From the NCBI RefSeq assembly GCF_021245725.1, contig NZ_JAJGSX010000004.1, positions 1 to 64,000 of the forward strand: a stretch of 64,000 nucleotides of DNA, in the 5' to 3' direction. The notes beneath the pieces were generated by a model. That model did no database searches and was not told where the DNA came from. It worked only from the letters and a program-made list of their open reading frames with translations. Shown piece by piece: positions 33,719 to 41,281 of the stretch (the first letter of the stretch is position 1; each line of letters begins with the position of its first letter). Made by a program: the position numbers and the translations under genes. The stretch is from Pseudonocardia sp. TRM90224 (GTDB lineage Bacteria > Actinomycetota > Actinomycetes > Mycobacteriales > Pseudonocardiaceae).

Positions 33719-34444
33719 TTGAGCATCAACGACCAGTTCGAGTTCGCCTTCTCTTCAGGAACTCTGAACCGGCTCAAGGCAGGCACCAACCGTGCCCTGA
33801 TCCTCTCCGAGCTCGACAGACCGACCGAAGCGATTGCACTTCTCGACCAACTGGTGCGCAAATACGTCGATGACTCAAGCCCGGCTGTGCGCACCCACCT
33901 CGCGAGAGCATTGGCCAACCAGGCCGCCGATCTTGTAAGGCTGGAGCGACACGAGGAGGCGCTGACCGTCCTCGCCCAGATGGTTACCACTTACAAAGGT
34001 GAGACGGGCCCCGGCCTGCGGACACGGGTTGCAATGGCTATGGCCAACCACGCTCTCGTGCTCATCGATCTGCGGCGAGCCGACGAGGCGTTGGAAGTTC
34101 TCGCACGGGTAGATGCCGACTACAGCGCTGACGCGGACACGAACATGCGGGCCATAGTCGCAATCGCACTGTTCAACCGAGGCATGGCACTCGACGGACT
34201 GGGGCACGACACCGAGGCCCTCGCGGCCTTCCAACGAGTCGATGCCAAATACAGCAACCACACCGACCCAGCCGTGCAGACGTTGGTCGCACAGGCGCTG
34301 GTCAAAGGCATGGAGCTCGTCAAACTGGGGAGCCCCGACGAAGTAGCAACCCACTACACGCGGGTCGTCGTCGTGTACAGCGACGACCCGACATCCGAGG
34401 TGCAGGCTGCTGTCGAACGCGCACGGAGACTGCAGGGCACGTGA
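33719..34444 (+). CDS. TPR repeat protein
   Basis: A 241-residue protein built almost wholly of about five TPR-like helix pairs with a recurring pattern of roughly 45 residues (RALILSELDRPTEAIALLDQ, QAADLVRLERHEEALTVLAQ, HALVLIDLRRADEALEVLAR, GMALDGLGHDTEALAAFQRV). A TTG at 33719, next to the upstream stop codon, is the best start; the frame also opens at 33656 inside the nuclease gene. Spacing implies translational coupling, so it probably serves the nuclease as an adaptor or sensor. Confidence 0.7.
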   Translation: MSINDQFEFAFSSGTLNRLKAGTNRALILSELDRPTEAIALLDQLVRKYVDDSSPAVRTHLARALANQAADLVRLERHEEALTVLAQMVTTYKGETGPGLRTRVAMAMANHALVLIDLRRADEALEVLARVDADYSADADTNMRAIVAIALFNRGMALDGLGHDTEALAAFQRVDAKYSNHTDPAVQTLVAQALVKGMELVKLGSPDEVATHYTRVVVVYSDDPTSEVQAAVERARRLQGT

Positions 34445-34666
34445 TCATCTCGCCACTGTCACCGACGCCCGCGGCAGCAGACCAACCAGCGGATCATGTT
34501 TCGTGGCCCCTTGACTACCGCAGCAACAGGGTCAACCAGATCCACAACACCGAGAGCTCAGCCAACGCGAACCGCGCCGTACTGACGCGAACCTTCCCGA
34601 CTTCACCCGAACGGACCAGAAATCCTGGAGCAGATCCTGGCCCCACATCGTCGTATTTTCGGGTCG

Positions 34667-34683
34667 TGCTCCAGTTTTGCTCC
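34667..34683. promoter_or_regulatory. Integrase arm-type site candidate, TGCTCC-N5-TGCTCC
   Basis: Two TGCTCC hexamers 11 bp apart (one helical turn). An identically spaced pair lies just past the integrase gene at 36326-36342. Paired short direct repeats beside a tyrosine integrase gene are the usual form of arm-binding sites. Confidence 0.5.
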
Positions 34684-34822
34684 AGATGTCGATCTTCGAC
34701 CAGATTTCAAGATCGACTGAAGATCGACATCGAGTTGAACGAAGATCGCTAACGGCGACGCTTTCGCTGGTAGATGTGCTGATGGGCGGCTCCCCCGTCG
34801 AGCGGGAACCGCCCATCATGCC

Positions 34823-34866
34823 GTCGGGACAACAGGACTTGAACCTGCGCCCCCTTGACCCCCAGC
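34823..34866 (-). pseudogene. tRNA-Pro(GGG)-like 3' remnant
   Basis: Read on the minus strand the segment gives part of an anticodon loop (TGGGGG followed by TCAAG), a variable region, a T-arm GCAGG-TTCAAGT-CCTGT and an acceptor 3' strand TGTCCCGAC, all as in actinobacterial tRNA-Pro(GGG). The 5' half (D-arm and acceptor 5' strand) is missing or scrambled. Partial 3' tRNA ends of this kind are what integrative elements leave at attachment sites. Confidence 0.55.
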
Positions 34867-35125
34867 CAGGCAGTCAACGGCGCTCGCACTTCAGGCGTCC
34901 CCGGTCGATATTGCCCCTCAGCGTTGCGCGGCGACTCCCACTATGGCGCGCGGACACTCACGGTGGTTCTGAATCGAGCCCGCTTACCGCCCCATCTGAA
35001 GGCGCCATCGCGGGTTCCGGCGCCTGACACAGATCGGTTGATCTCTTCTGCCTGTCGAGCGTGGATATATCCGTGCCTCCGACCGCGGCACGGCCAGACC
35101 TACCAACACACAAAGGAACACTCTG

Positions 35126-36292
35126 ATGGCCTGGATAGAAGGACACCGAGGCGGGTACCGCGTCCGGTACCGCCTCAACGACACACTGCTCACCGAGAAC
35201 GGCTTCACCACCAAAGAAGCGGCCGAGGACCGCGCCGCCGACATCGAGTCCGACCAACGCCGCGGCCGGTTCGTCGACCCCCGCCTGGCACAGACCCCGA
35301 TCGACGAGTGGATCCGGTCCTGGACCGCCGCACACTACGTCTCCGGGACCACCAGCGCGACCTACGACTCCCACATCCGCAACCACATCCTGCCCCGCTG
35401 GTCAGGCACACCACTCGGGGACATTCAACGGATCGCAGTCAAGGGCTGGGTCAACAACCAACTCCGCCGCACCCTGGCCGACAAGAGCTGCCAGGACATC
35501 CTGGTGCTGTTCTCCATGATCCTCGGCGAGGCCGTCGACGAAGGAAAGATCGGTGCCAACCCGTGCCGCAAGCTGCGCATCACCTTCGCCGAGCGCCCGG
35601 AACGGCCGCACGCGACACCCGCCGAGGTCGTTGCCATCTCCGCCCGTATGGCCACTGCGGCCGGGTTGATGGTCATCACCGCCGCGTACACCGGGATGCG
35701 CTGGGGCGAACTCGCCGGCCTGCAGTGGACCCGCGTCCACCTCGACGAGCCAGACCCGCACCTCACCGTCGATCCGAAGGATGGCGCCCTGCACGAACTG
35801 CGCGGCCGTCTAGAACTCGGATCACCCAAGTCCGCGGCCAGCGCCCGCACCGTGCACCTGCCACCGTTCCTGGTCGACCTGCTCGCCAAGCACCACGACA
35901 CCCAGGGCAACGCCCGACCCGAGGCGAAGTTCGTGTTCACCGGCGCGGGCGGCGCGCTGCACCGCCGCAACAACTTCCGCCGACGGTTCTGGCAGCCCGC
36001 ACTCGTCGGCAACCCGGAACACGGATGGAAACCGATCCAGACAGAGATGCACTTCCACGACCTGCGCCACACCCACGAAACCTGGCTCGTCGAGGACCAG
36101 GTCCCCCGCGTACTGCGGCTCCAGCGACTCGGCCACAAGCGCAAAGACATCGACGACTTCTACTCCCACGTCACCCCCACCATGCGCGACCGCATGCTCA
36201 CCGGGCTGCAAACACGGTGGACGCAGAGCGCTGGCCAGGGTGTGGCACAGGAGCTGGACTCAGCACCGGAACCAACATCCGTCGTGGCGTGA
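35126..36292 (+). CDS. int: Site-specific tyrosine integrase
   Basis: A 388-residue phage-type integrase. Residues 1-60 form an arm-binding domain (GYRVRYRLNDTLLTENGFTT); 65-165 a SAM-like core-binding domain (QTPIDEWIRSWTAAHYVSGT). The catalytic domain shows AAYTGMRWGELAGLQW (Arg), HFHDLRHTHETWL (HxxR), and RLGHKRKDIDDFYSHVT (His and the Tyr nucleophile). AAAGGA precedes the ATG by about eight bases. Its 3' end points at tRNA-Val(CAC) 117 bp away, so that tRNA is the likely attachment site. It is complete and appears functional. Confidence 0.92.
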   Translation: MAWIEGHRGGYRVRYRLNDTLLTENGFTTKEAAEDRAADIESDQRRGRFVDPRLAQTPIDEWIRSWTAAHYVSGTTSATYDSHIRNHILPRWSGTPLGDIQRIAVKGWVNNQLRRTLADKSCQDILVLFSMILGEAVDEGKIGANPCRKLRITFAERPERPHATPAEVVAISARMATAAGLMVITAAYTGMRWGELAGLQWTRVHLDEPDPHLTVDPKDGALHELRGRLELGSPKSAASARTVHLPPFLVDLLAKHHDTQGNARPEAKFVFTGAGGALHRRNNFRRRFWQPALVGNPEHGWKPIQTEMHFHDLRHTHETWLVEDQVPRVLRLQRLGHKRKDIDDFYSHVTPTMRDRMLTGLQTRWTQSAGQGVAQELDSAPEPTSVVA

Positions 36293-36302
36293 CCTCTTCG
36301 GT
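36289..36302. repeat. 14-bp direct repeat shared with tRNA-Val (36432-36445)
   Basis: GTGACCTCTTCGGT occurs across the integrase stop codon and again, in the same orientation, inside the tRNA-Val(CAC) gene (anticodon arm to T-arm junction). It could be part of an attachment core or a trace of a secondary integration or deletion event. Confidence 0.6.
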
Positions 36303-36325
36303 ACGCAGATGAGGTCAGCAGGCCG

Positions 36326-36342
36326 TGCTCCCCATTTGCTCC
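36326..36342. promoter_or_regulatory. Integrase arm-type site candidate, TGCTCC-N5-TGCTCC
   Basis: The second TGCTCC pair with 11-bp spacing (36326-36331 and 36337-36342), between the integrase stop and tRNA-Val, matching the pair at 34667-34683 upstream of the gene. Confidence 0.5.
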
Positions 36343-36351
36343 CCACAACGC

Positions 36352-36390
36352 CAGACGGCCTGCCGATGAAGATCATCGACAGGCCATCTG
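36352..36390. terminator. Hairpin between integrase and tRNA-Val
   Basis: A long interrupted stem: CAGA.GGCCTG.CGATGA pairs with TCATCG.CAGGCC.TCTG around an AGA loop. It has no T-run on either strand. It could end transcription from the integrase gene before the oppositely oriented tRNA. Confidence 0.55.
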
Positions 36391-36408
36391 ACCAGGCAAA
36401 ACATCCAG

Positions 36409-36480
36409 TGGGCGATACTGGGATCGAACCAGTGACCTCTTCGGTGTGAACGAAGCGCTCTCCCCCTGAGCTAATCGCCC
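36409..36480 (-). tRNA. tRNA-Val (anticodon CAC)
   Basis: A complete 72-nt cloverleaf: acceptor GGGCGAT/ATCGCCC with discriminator A, D-arm (AGCTCAGGGGGAGAGCG), anticodon stem CTTCG/CGAAG with loop TTCACAC, T-arm CTGGTTCGATCCCAG. CCA is not encoded. Its 3' end faces the integrase, making it the probable attB of the island to the left. Confidence 0.95.
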
Positions 36481-36500
36481 TTGCAGGAGAAGACCTTACC

Positions 36501-36980
36501 TCACCGGAACAACGGGCTCTGCAGCCAGGTCCAGTGTCCGAGGCCGACCCAGCCGGCGACCATGTACATGGCGTTGAGCAGGAAGAGTGTGGCCAGGACG
36601 ATCAGGCCGGTGGCGGCGAGCACGAGCAGCCGGACGATCAACGTCTGGCGACCGAGCCAGTCGGTCCAGGCGTCGTACTTCCCGCGCGCGTAGTGCAGGA
36701 GCCGGCGGGCCCAGACGAATTCGGTCGCGAGGATCGCGAGGCCCGCGAAGACGATCAGCCAGCCGGGCCCGGGGTACGGGATCGCGACGATGCCGGCGGC
36801 GAGCACGAGCACGCCGACAACCCCGACGCCGATGATCCAGGCGCGGCGCAGAGTCGGCCGCTCCTCGATGCGGGCGCGGAAGCCGAGCGGCGCCTTCCCC
36901 GGGGTGTCCTGAGTCGTCCGCTTCCGGGCCGAGTCCGTCCCGCCGCCCCCGGCGTCTTCTTCCGTGCTGTTCAGAGCCAC
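36501..36980 (-). CDS. TIGR02611-type PGPGW membrane protein
   Basis: A 159-residue membrane protein with the hallmark IPYPGPGWLIVFAGLAILAT loop, three or four helices (WIIGVGVVGVLVLAAGIVAI, LIVRLLVLAATGLIVLATLF) and a short polar N-terminus. The family is common next to cell-division or housekeeping genes in actinobacteria and has no known activity. GTG 36980 was chosen because GAGGGGG lies five bases upstream; the frame opens at 37106. Confidence 0.75.
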   Translation of the reverse strand: MALNSTEEDAGGGGTDSARKRTTQDTPGKAPLGFRARIEERPTLRRAWIIGVGVVGVLVLAAGIVAIPYPGPGWLIVFAGLAILATEFVWARRLLHYARGKYDAWTDWLGRQTLIVRLLVLAATGLIVLATLFLLNAMYMVAGWVGLGHWTWLQSPLFR

Positions 36981-37245
36981 ATCATCCCCCTCGCGAACCT
37001 TCCGCCCTCTGTTAGCGAGCGTACCGAGAAACCGTTCGTCACCTTCCGTGATCGCACCGCCGCGGCGCGCGATCACGATGGGAGTGCGGAGTGGCGTGGA
37101 TCTCATCGGAACGGCGTCGCACTGCCCCGACAGGGTGACTTCGGGCCGTCTTCTGCAGGCTCGTTGCCTCCGAACCCGTCACGCCTTCGCGGCCCAGTCG
37201 TTTTTCCGATGACGAACCACGCGGGACCACGAAAGAGGACGCACG

Positions 37246-37674
37246 ATGCGCGACGAGCACACGGTCATCTGCTCACCGGCGGTGTTCGAACTGATCGCCC
37301 CCGACGCTCCCCCCGTGCCCGTGAAGGTCGATCTCACGTACCACAGCCGGGATCCCTACGCGGTGCAAGCATCTTTCCGCACCGGCAACGGGACGGCTGT
37401 CGACTGGGTCTTCGCACGGGACCTCCTGCACGACGGTCTGATCGCCCCGGCAGGCACCGGCGACGTCCGCGTCCAGCCGATGCCGCTCAACCCCCACCGG
37501 GTGCAGCTGGAGCTGTCGTCGCCGTCCGGCCACGCCGTCTTCACGACGTGCGCCCAGACGCTCGGCGACTTCCTGCACCGCACATTCGAGGCCGTCCCGT
37601 CGAACACGGAGTACTCGTGGCTCGACTTCGATCTCGCCCTGTCGGACCTCCTGAACGACCCCGCGCGTGACTAA
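37246..37674 (+). CDS. SsgA/SsgB-family sporulation and cell division regulator
   Basis: A 142-residue SsgA-like protein (SALP): VPVKVDLTYHSRDPYAVQAS, VDWVFARDLLHDGLIAPAGT, GDVRVQPMPLNPHRVQLELS, FLHRTFEAVPSNTEYSWLDF. SsgB-type members help position FtsZ in Streptomyces; members also occur in non-sporulating or weakly sporulating relatives. AGAGGA stands before the ATG. The family is restricted to morphologically complex actinobacteria and so supports the taxonomic reading. Confidence 0.88.
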   Translation: MRDEHTVICSPAVFELIAPDAPPVPVKVDLTYHSRDPYAVQASFRTGNGTAVDWVFARDLLHDGLIAPAGTGDVRVQPMPLNPHRVQLELSSPSGHAVFTTCAQTLGDFLHRTFEAVPSNTEYSWLDFDLALSDLLNDPARD

Positions 37675-37715
37675 CCACAGGTGAGAAGCCTGCGGCGGGG
37701 TGAACGGGGGGTGCT

Positions 37716-37745
37716 TTGAAACCCCCTCCCGACCTACGCTAGAGT
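37716..37745 (+). promoter_or_regulatory. Promoter of the tRNA cluster
   Basis: TTGAAA (37716-37721), 18 bp, TAGAGT (37740-37745), about 30 bp before the first tRNA. The spacing and position fit a strong housekeeping promoter for the Gly-Cys-Val transcript. Confidence 0.65.
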
Positions 37746-37776
37746 TCTTCTCACACGCAGCGGAGACGCTGCACAT

Positions 37777-37849
37777 GCGGACGTAGCGCAGCTGGTAGCG
37801 CATCACCTTGCCAAGGTGAGGGTCGCGGGTTCGAATCCCGTCGTCCGCT
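37777..37849 (+). tRNA. tRNA-Gly (anticodon GCC)
   Basis: A 73-nt cloverleaf: acceptor GCGGACG/CGTCCGC, D-arm GCGCAGCTGGTAGCGC, anticodon stem TCACC/GGTGA with loop TTGCCAA, T-arm GCGGGTTCGAATCCCGT. First gene of a three-tRNA cluster. Confidence 0.96.
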
Positions 37850-37913
37850 CGGAGGAACCTCGGGTCCCGTCGGACCTCCAAGGATCGAATTCTACGGACT
37901 ACTCCGAGAGTTC

Positions 37914-37985
37914 GGCGGAGTGGCCGAGTGGCTTAGGCAAGGGCCTGCAAAGCCCTGTACGCGGGTTCGATTCCCGCCTCCGCCT
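37914..37985 (+). tRNA. tRNA-Cys (anticodon GCA)
   Basis: A 72-nt cloverleaf: acceptor GGCGGAG/CTCCGCC, anticodon stem AGGGC/GCCCT with loop CTGCAAA, T-arm GCGGGTTCGATTCCCGC. Second gene of the cluster. Confidence 0.96.
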
Positions 37986-37986
37986 C

Positions 37987-38058
37987 GGGCGATTAGCTCA
38001 GTGGGAGAGCACTTCCTTGACACGGAAGGGGTCACTGGTTCAATCCCAGTATCGCCCA
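37987..38058 (+). tRNA. tRNA-Val (anticodon GAC)
   Basis: A 72-nt cloverleaf beginning one base after tRNA-Cys: acceptor GGGCGAT/ATCGCCC, anticodon stem CTTCC/GGAAG with loop TTGACAC, T-arm CTGGTTCAATCCCAG. It shares its acceptor and much of its T-arm with tRNA-Val(CAC) at 36409-36480, so it could serve as a secondary integration target. Confidence 0.96.
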
Positions 38059-38071
38059 CCACTGCTTGACC

Positions 38072-38105
38072 AGGTCAGCCCCGGTTCGCCGGGGCTGACC
38101 TTTTT
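38072..38105 (+). terminator. Rho-independent terminator of the tRNA cluster
   Basis: Perfect 13-bp stem AGGTCAGCCCCGG / CCGGGGCTGACCT around a TTCG tetraloop, followed by TTTT. It is a textbook intrinsic terminator, rare in such G+C-rich DNA. Confidence 0.95.
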
Positions 38106-38138
38106 GTGTGCGAGCAGGCGGTCGCGACAGGACGGCGG

Positions 38139-39011
38139 ATGAACACCGGTCACCGTAGTGTCTCGGTCACGACGGTGCGCGAGCTGCTGGATCGGCAGTT
38201 CCCGCGCTGGGCCGACCGACCGATCACCGCAGGCCCGTCCGGTGGGGCCGGCAACGCGTTGTTCCGCCTGGGCGACGACCTGGTGGTGCGCCTTCCGCTG
38301 CACCCCGGATCGTCGGCGGCGGTCGACGTCGAACTGCCCTGGCTGCCACGGCTGGCCCCGCAGCTGCCGCTGGCGGTACCGGTCCCGGTCGCTGCCGGCG
38401 CCCCAGAAGACGTGTTCCCTCGGCGGTGGGCGGTGTTCCGGTGGCTTCGTGGGACGGATCTGGCCACTGACCATGAGGTCGATCTTGCAGATGCCGCGGT
38501 GCGGCTCGGCCGCTTCGTGGGTGCACTCCGGAGCATCGACGCCATGGGTGCGCCGCCTTCGTTGCGTCCCCACCCGTTGCACGGCGACGACACCGAGGTC
38601 CGCTCCGACATCCATGCGCTCGGCGCGGACGGCGTCGTGGACGATGCAGCGGCGACTGCTGTGTGGGAGGCCGCACGAGCGGCGCCTTCCAGCCGGTTCC
38701 CGGAATGGATCCACGGGGACCTCTTCCCGATGAACCTCCTGGCCGAGCGGGGCATGTTGTCCGCGGTGATCGACTTCGACCTGATGGGAGCGGGCGACTC
38801 GGCCGTCGACCTGGTGCCGGCGTGGACGTTGCTGACTGCGGAGACGCGCCCGTTGTTCCGCGAGGCATCCGGTGTCGACGACGACGCCTGGGTCCGCGGT
38901 CGCGGGTGGGCGTTGAGGGCCGCGCTCGGCGCGATACGCAAATACGGCCGGAGCAGCGACCCGCGCGCGGCGATCGGGCGATACGCGCTGTCCCAAACGC
39001 TCGCCGACTAG
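38139..39011 (+). CDS. Aminoglycoside-phosphotransferase-fold kinase
   Basis: A 290-residue APH-fold protein: GPSGGAGNALFRLGDDLVVR (nucleotide loop and the lysine-equivalent region), RWAVFRWLRGTDLATDH, catalytic WIHGDLFPMNLLAE (Brenner-type HGDxxxxN) and VIDFDLMGAGDSAVDLVPAW (metal-binding D). The substrate is not predictable; many chromosomal members do not confer antibiotic resistance. ATG 38139 was used; an in-frame start at 38106 lies within the terminator. Confidence 0.82.
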   Translation: MNTGHRSVSVTTVRELLDRQFPRWADRPITAGPSGGAGNALFRLGDDLVVRLPLHPGSSAAVDVELPWLPRLAPQLPLAVPVPVAAGAPEDVFPRRWAVFRWLRGTDLATDHEVDLADAAVRLGRFVGALRSIDAMGAPPSLRPHPLHGDDTEVRSDIHALGADGVVDDAAATAVWEAARAAPSSRFPEWIHGDLFPMNLLAERGMLSAVIDFDLMGAGDSAVDLVPAWTLLTAETRPLFREASGVDDDAWVRGRGWALRAALGAIRKYGRSSDPRAAIGRYALSQTLAD

Positions 39012-39020
39012 CGGCATGGG

Positions 39021-39515
39021 TCAGACCGCCTTCGCCAGGAACACCGCGCCGACGATGTGCGCACCCAGCTCCGCCTCCGGCGCCGCCTGCAGGTCGTAGC
39101 CTGCCGCCCGGTACATGCGCAGGTTGCGCTCGCTCTTGCTCCCCGTGAACAGGGCGATCGTGCGCGTGCCCGCCGGCGCCGCCTCCTCCGCGTAGCGCAG
39201 CAGCCACCTGCCGAGGCCGCCGCCGCGCTGGTCGGGGGCCACCATCAACCGGCCGATCTCCCAACGTTCGCCGTCGGCGCCGGCCCGCACCGCGGCGACG
39301 AGGCGGCCGTTCGCGCGCACGGTCCAGACGTGCAGGCGCTCGATCCACGCCGCGACCTCGTCGAGGGTCTCGTGCAGGGCCGGAATGGCGAGCGTGTCGT
39401 TGAGGATCGCTTCGGTGACCCAGCAGCAACGCTGCAGGACCACCAGCTCGGGAGCGTCGGCGGCAGTCGCGCGGGCGACGACGAAGCCGGCCGGCAGTGG
39501 TGGTTCAACGGGCAT
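39021..39515 (-). CDS. GNAT-family N-acetyltransferase
   Basis: A 164-residue acetyltransferase with motif A, IGRLMVAPDQRGGGLGRWLL (Q/R-x-x-G-x-G/A for acetyl-CoA), then LRYAEEAAPAGTRTIALFTG and ERNLRMYRAAGYDLQAAPEA. The substrate is unknown. It lies tail to tail with the APH-fold kinase (9 bp apart) and 31 bp downstream of ridA. Confidence 0.85.
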   Translation of the reverse strand: MPVEPPLPAGFVVARATAADAPELVVLQRCCWVTEAILNDTLAIPALHETLDEVAAWIERLHVWTVRANGRLVAAVRAGADGERWEIGRLMVAPDQRGGGLGRWLLRYAEEAAPAGTRTIALFTGSKSERNLRMYRAAGYDLQAAPEAELGAHIVGAVFLAKAV

Positions 39516-39546
39516 ACGGTCAACCTACTGACCGAATCCAGGGTTT

Positions 39547-39936
39547 TCAGACGACGGCAACCGCGTCGATCTCGACGAGGAAGCCCGGGGCCAGGCCCGC
39601 CACCATGTAGACGGTGATGGCCGGCGGCGGGTCGGCCCGGTTCCACGCCTCCTGGAAAGCGGCTACGCCGTCGTCGATCGAGCTGCCTTCCACCGCAGCG
39701 ATCCGCCAGTGGACGATGTTCGCCAGGGTCGCCCCTTCGCTCTTCAGGATGGTTTCGAGGTTCCGGAAGGCCTGCCTGGCCTGCTCCGCGAGCGTCGGAC
39801 CGACGAGCTTGCCGTCGGCGTCGACGCCGTTCTGCCCCCCGATGTAGATCGTCTTCGTCGGCTGCTCGACCACAACGGCCTGGCTGAAGGCCGGGCTGCG
39901 GTGCAATCCCTCGGGGTTGATGTGCCGTACGTTCAC
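39547..39936 (-). CDS. RidA/YjgF-family deaminase-like protein
   Basis: A 129-residue RidA-superfamily protein (FSQAVVVEQPTKTIYIGGQN, AFRNLETILKSEGATLANIV, PPAITVYMVAGLAPGFLVEI). The RidA catalytic arginine position appears to be replaced (TVYMVAGLA rather than SRxxV), so it may belong to a subgroup without imine deaminase activity. Its ATG overlaps the stop of the CDGSH-haemoglobin gene (ATGA), implying a shared transcript. Confidence 0.82.
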   Translation of the reverse strand: MNVRHINPEGLHRSPAFSQAVVVEQPTKTIYIGGQNGVDADGKLVGPTLAEQARQAFRNLETILKSEGATLANIVHWRIAAVEGSSIDDGVAAFQEAWNRADPPPAITVYMVAGLAPGFLVEIDAVAVV

Positions 39937-41114
39937 GCGCGTTCTCCATGTTCTGCTGCGTAGCGGGCGCGGCCACGCGCCGCGGCATCCGGATCATCCC
40001 AGCGCTGCGGGACGTAATGCGGAGTCTGGCCCCAGTCCCACTTCGGCACCGGCGCGTGCGCGATCGGCTCGACGTCGGGTGCGCTGTTGATGGCGGCGAT
40101 GCGGGTGCCCCACTCCAGGTACGCGAGGAACGTCGAGCGGAAGTCCGGGTCGGCCGGCAGCCCGACGATGTCGGCGGTGCGCATCATCCGCAGCAGCCAG
40201 CGCTCCCGCTGCTCCGCCGTGAGCGCGAGGCCGCGGTGGCGCGACACCATGTGCTCGTAGCCGCCGTGCTCGTTCGTGTAGACGGCTGGCCCGCCGAGCG
40301 TCTCCGCGAGCCAGGCCGCGACGTGCTCGGGGTGACCGGGATCCATGTTCCGGAAGACGGGTTCGAGCACCGGATCGGGCTCCGCGAGCAGCTGCGAGTA
40401 GAACGTCGTCGTCAGCGCCCTCAACGCCGGCATCCCGCCTGCCCACTCGAACGGCGTCGGCGGCCGCACGCGATCCTCCTCCGGCTGCGGGTCCTGGAAC
40501 CCCGCGTACCAGTGCGAGCCGTCGCAGAACGGCTTGTTGCGCGAGCGCCCGCAGCGGCAGAGCGTCTGGCGGGCCCGCCGCTCGTACGGCTCGCCGGTTG
40601 CCGAGACGACCTCGACCCCGCCTTCGACCCGGTACGGGCCGTCGACGATGGGGGTGATCGACGGTTCGTGATCGATCTCGGTGGGCGCCGGATCCGTCCC
40701 GGTGACGAAGGAGAGCGCACCCGACGGGCACCCGGCCACGACATCGCTGATCTTCTCCGGCGAGCCGGCAGCGGTGTCGACGAACGGCTCGGCGTCGGCG
40801 CGGAAGACGGCGGGCAGGCGGGTCGTGCACTGCCCGAAGTGCGCGCAGACCGTGCGGTCGTCGTGCACGGTGACCTCGCCGGCGGGATAGGTGTCCCAGC
40901 GCTGCGCGATCGACGAGTGCGGCGCGGCCTCGGTGCCGTCGAAACCCTTCATGCCGTGCGTCACGTCGCAGAACGGCTTGTTGCGCGATCCGCCGCAGCG
41001 GCAGAGGTGCGAGGTGCCTTCGGTGCGCAGGACGCGGCCGGTCGCGCCCTTGATCGTGACGTCGCCCTCGACGCGGTACGGCCCGTGCTCGGTCACGGTG
41101 ATACGCGGTTGCAT
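39933..41114 (-). CDS. CDGSH iron-sulphur / truncated haemoglobin fusion
   Basis: A 393-residue fusion. Residues about 10-55 form one CDGSH 2Fe-2S domain (LCRCGGSRNKPFCDVTHGMK); 80-150 a ferredoxin-like divergent cluster domain (VCAHFGQCTTRLPAVFRADA, VAGCPSGALSF); 160-205 a second CDGSH domain (TLCRCGRSRNKPFCDGSHWY); 225-345 a group II truncated haemoglobin (TTTFYSQLLAEPDPVLEPVF, GGPAVYTNEHGGYEHMVSRH, LRMMRTADIVG). The His in MVSRH is the probable proximal ligand. Iron-sulphur and haem in one chain suggests electron delivery to a haem that handles O2 or NO. It starts the operon with ridA. Confidence 0.88.
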   Translation of the reverse strand: MQPRITVTEHGPYRVEGDVTIKGATGRVLRTEGTSHLCRCGGSRNKPFCDVTHGMKGFDGTEAAPHSSIAQRWDTYPAGEVTVHDDRTVCAHFGQCTTRLPAVFRADAEPFVDTAAGSPEKISDVVAGCPSGALSFVTGTDPAPTEIDHEPSITPIVDGPYRVEGGVEVVSATGEPYERRARQTLCRCGRSRNKPFCDGSHWYAGFQDPQPEEDRVRPPTPFEWAGGMPALRALTTTFYSQLLAEPDPVLEPVFRNMDPGHPEHVAAWLAETLGGPAVYTNEHGGYEHMVSRHRGLALTAEQRERWLLRMMRTADIVGLPADPDFRSTFLAYLEWGTRIAAINSAPDVEPIAHAPVPKWDWGQTPHYVPQRWDDPDAAARGRARYAAEHGERA

Positions 41115-41281
41115 GCGACCGAGGATTCGCCGTGCTCCGCGCCGCGATCAACGGCGATCTGCCCAACGACCGTGAAGCGATCGTGAACGATCACGTGCGG
41201 CGGGCCGCGAGCTCGGCGCCGAGCGCGACGAACGTGGTGATCATGGACGTCTCGCGGATCGCACGGCGACCAGGCCGCGGC

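Larger units (their letters stand above)
34445..35125. other. Non-coding region with integrase-arm-like repeats and tRNA remnant
   Basis: About 680 bp between the TPR gene and the integrase with no supportable gene. It holds a TGCTCC direct-repeat pair (34667-34683), an inverted GGAGCA (34627-34632), a run of short ATCTTCGACC/AGATCGA-type repeats (about 34688-34750), and a tRNA-Pro-like fragment (34823-34866). Neither an excisionase nor a replication gene is present, which is unusual directly upstream of an element integrase. Confidence 0.5.

Noticed and set aside
35126..36292. Complete actinomycete AICE with replication and transfer genes around the integrase
   Set aside because: No rep, tra or kil-type genes are found beside the integrase; only a distant HTH protein at 22436 could serve as excisionase.
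34855..36312. A 485-codon frame overlapping the integrase in another phase
   Set aside because: Arg/Pro/His-rich shadow; the integrase catalytic residues are all in the other frame.
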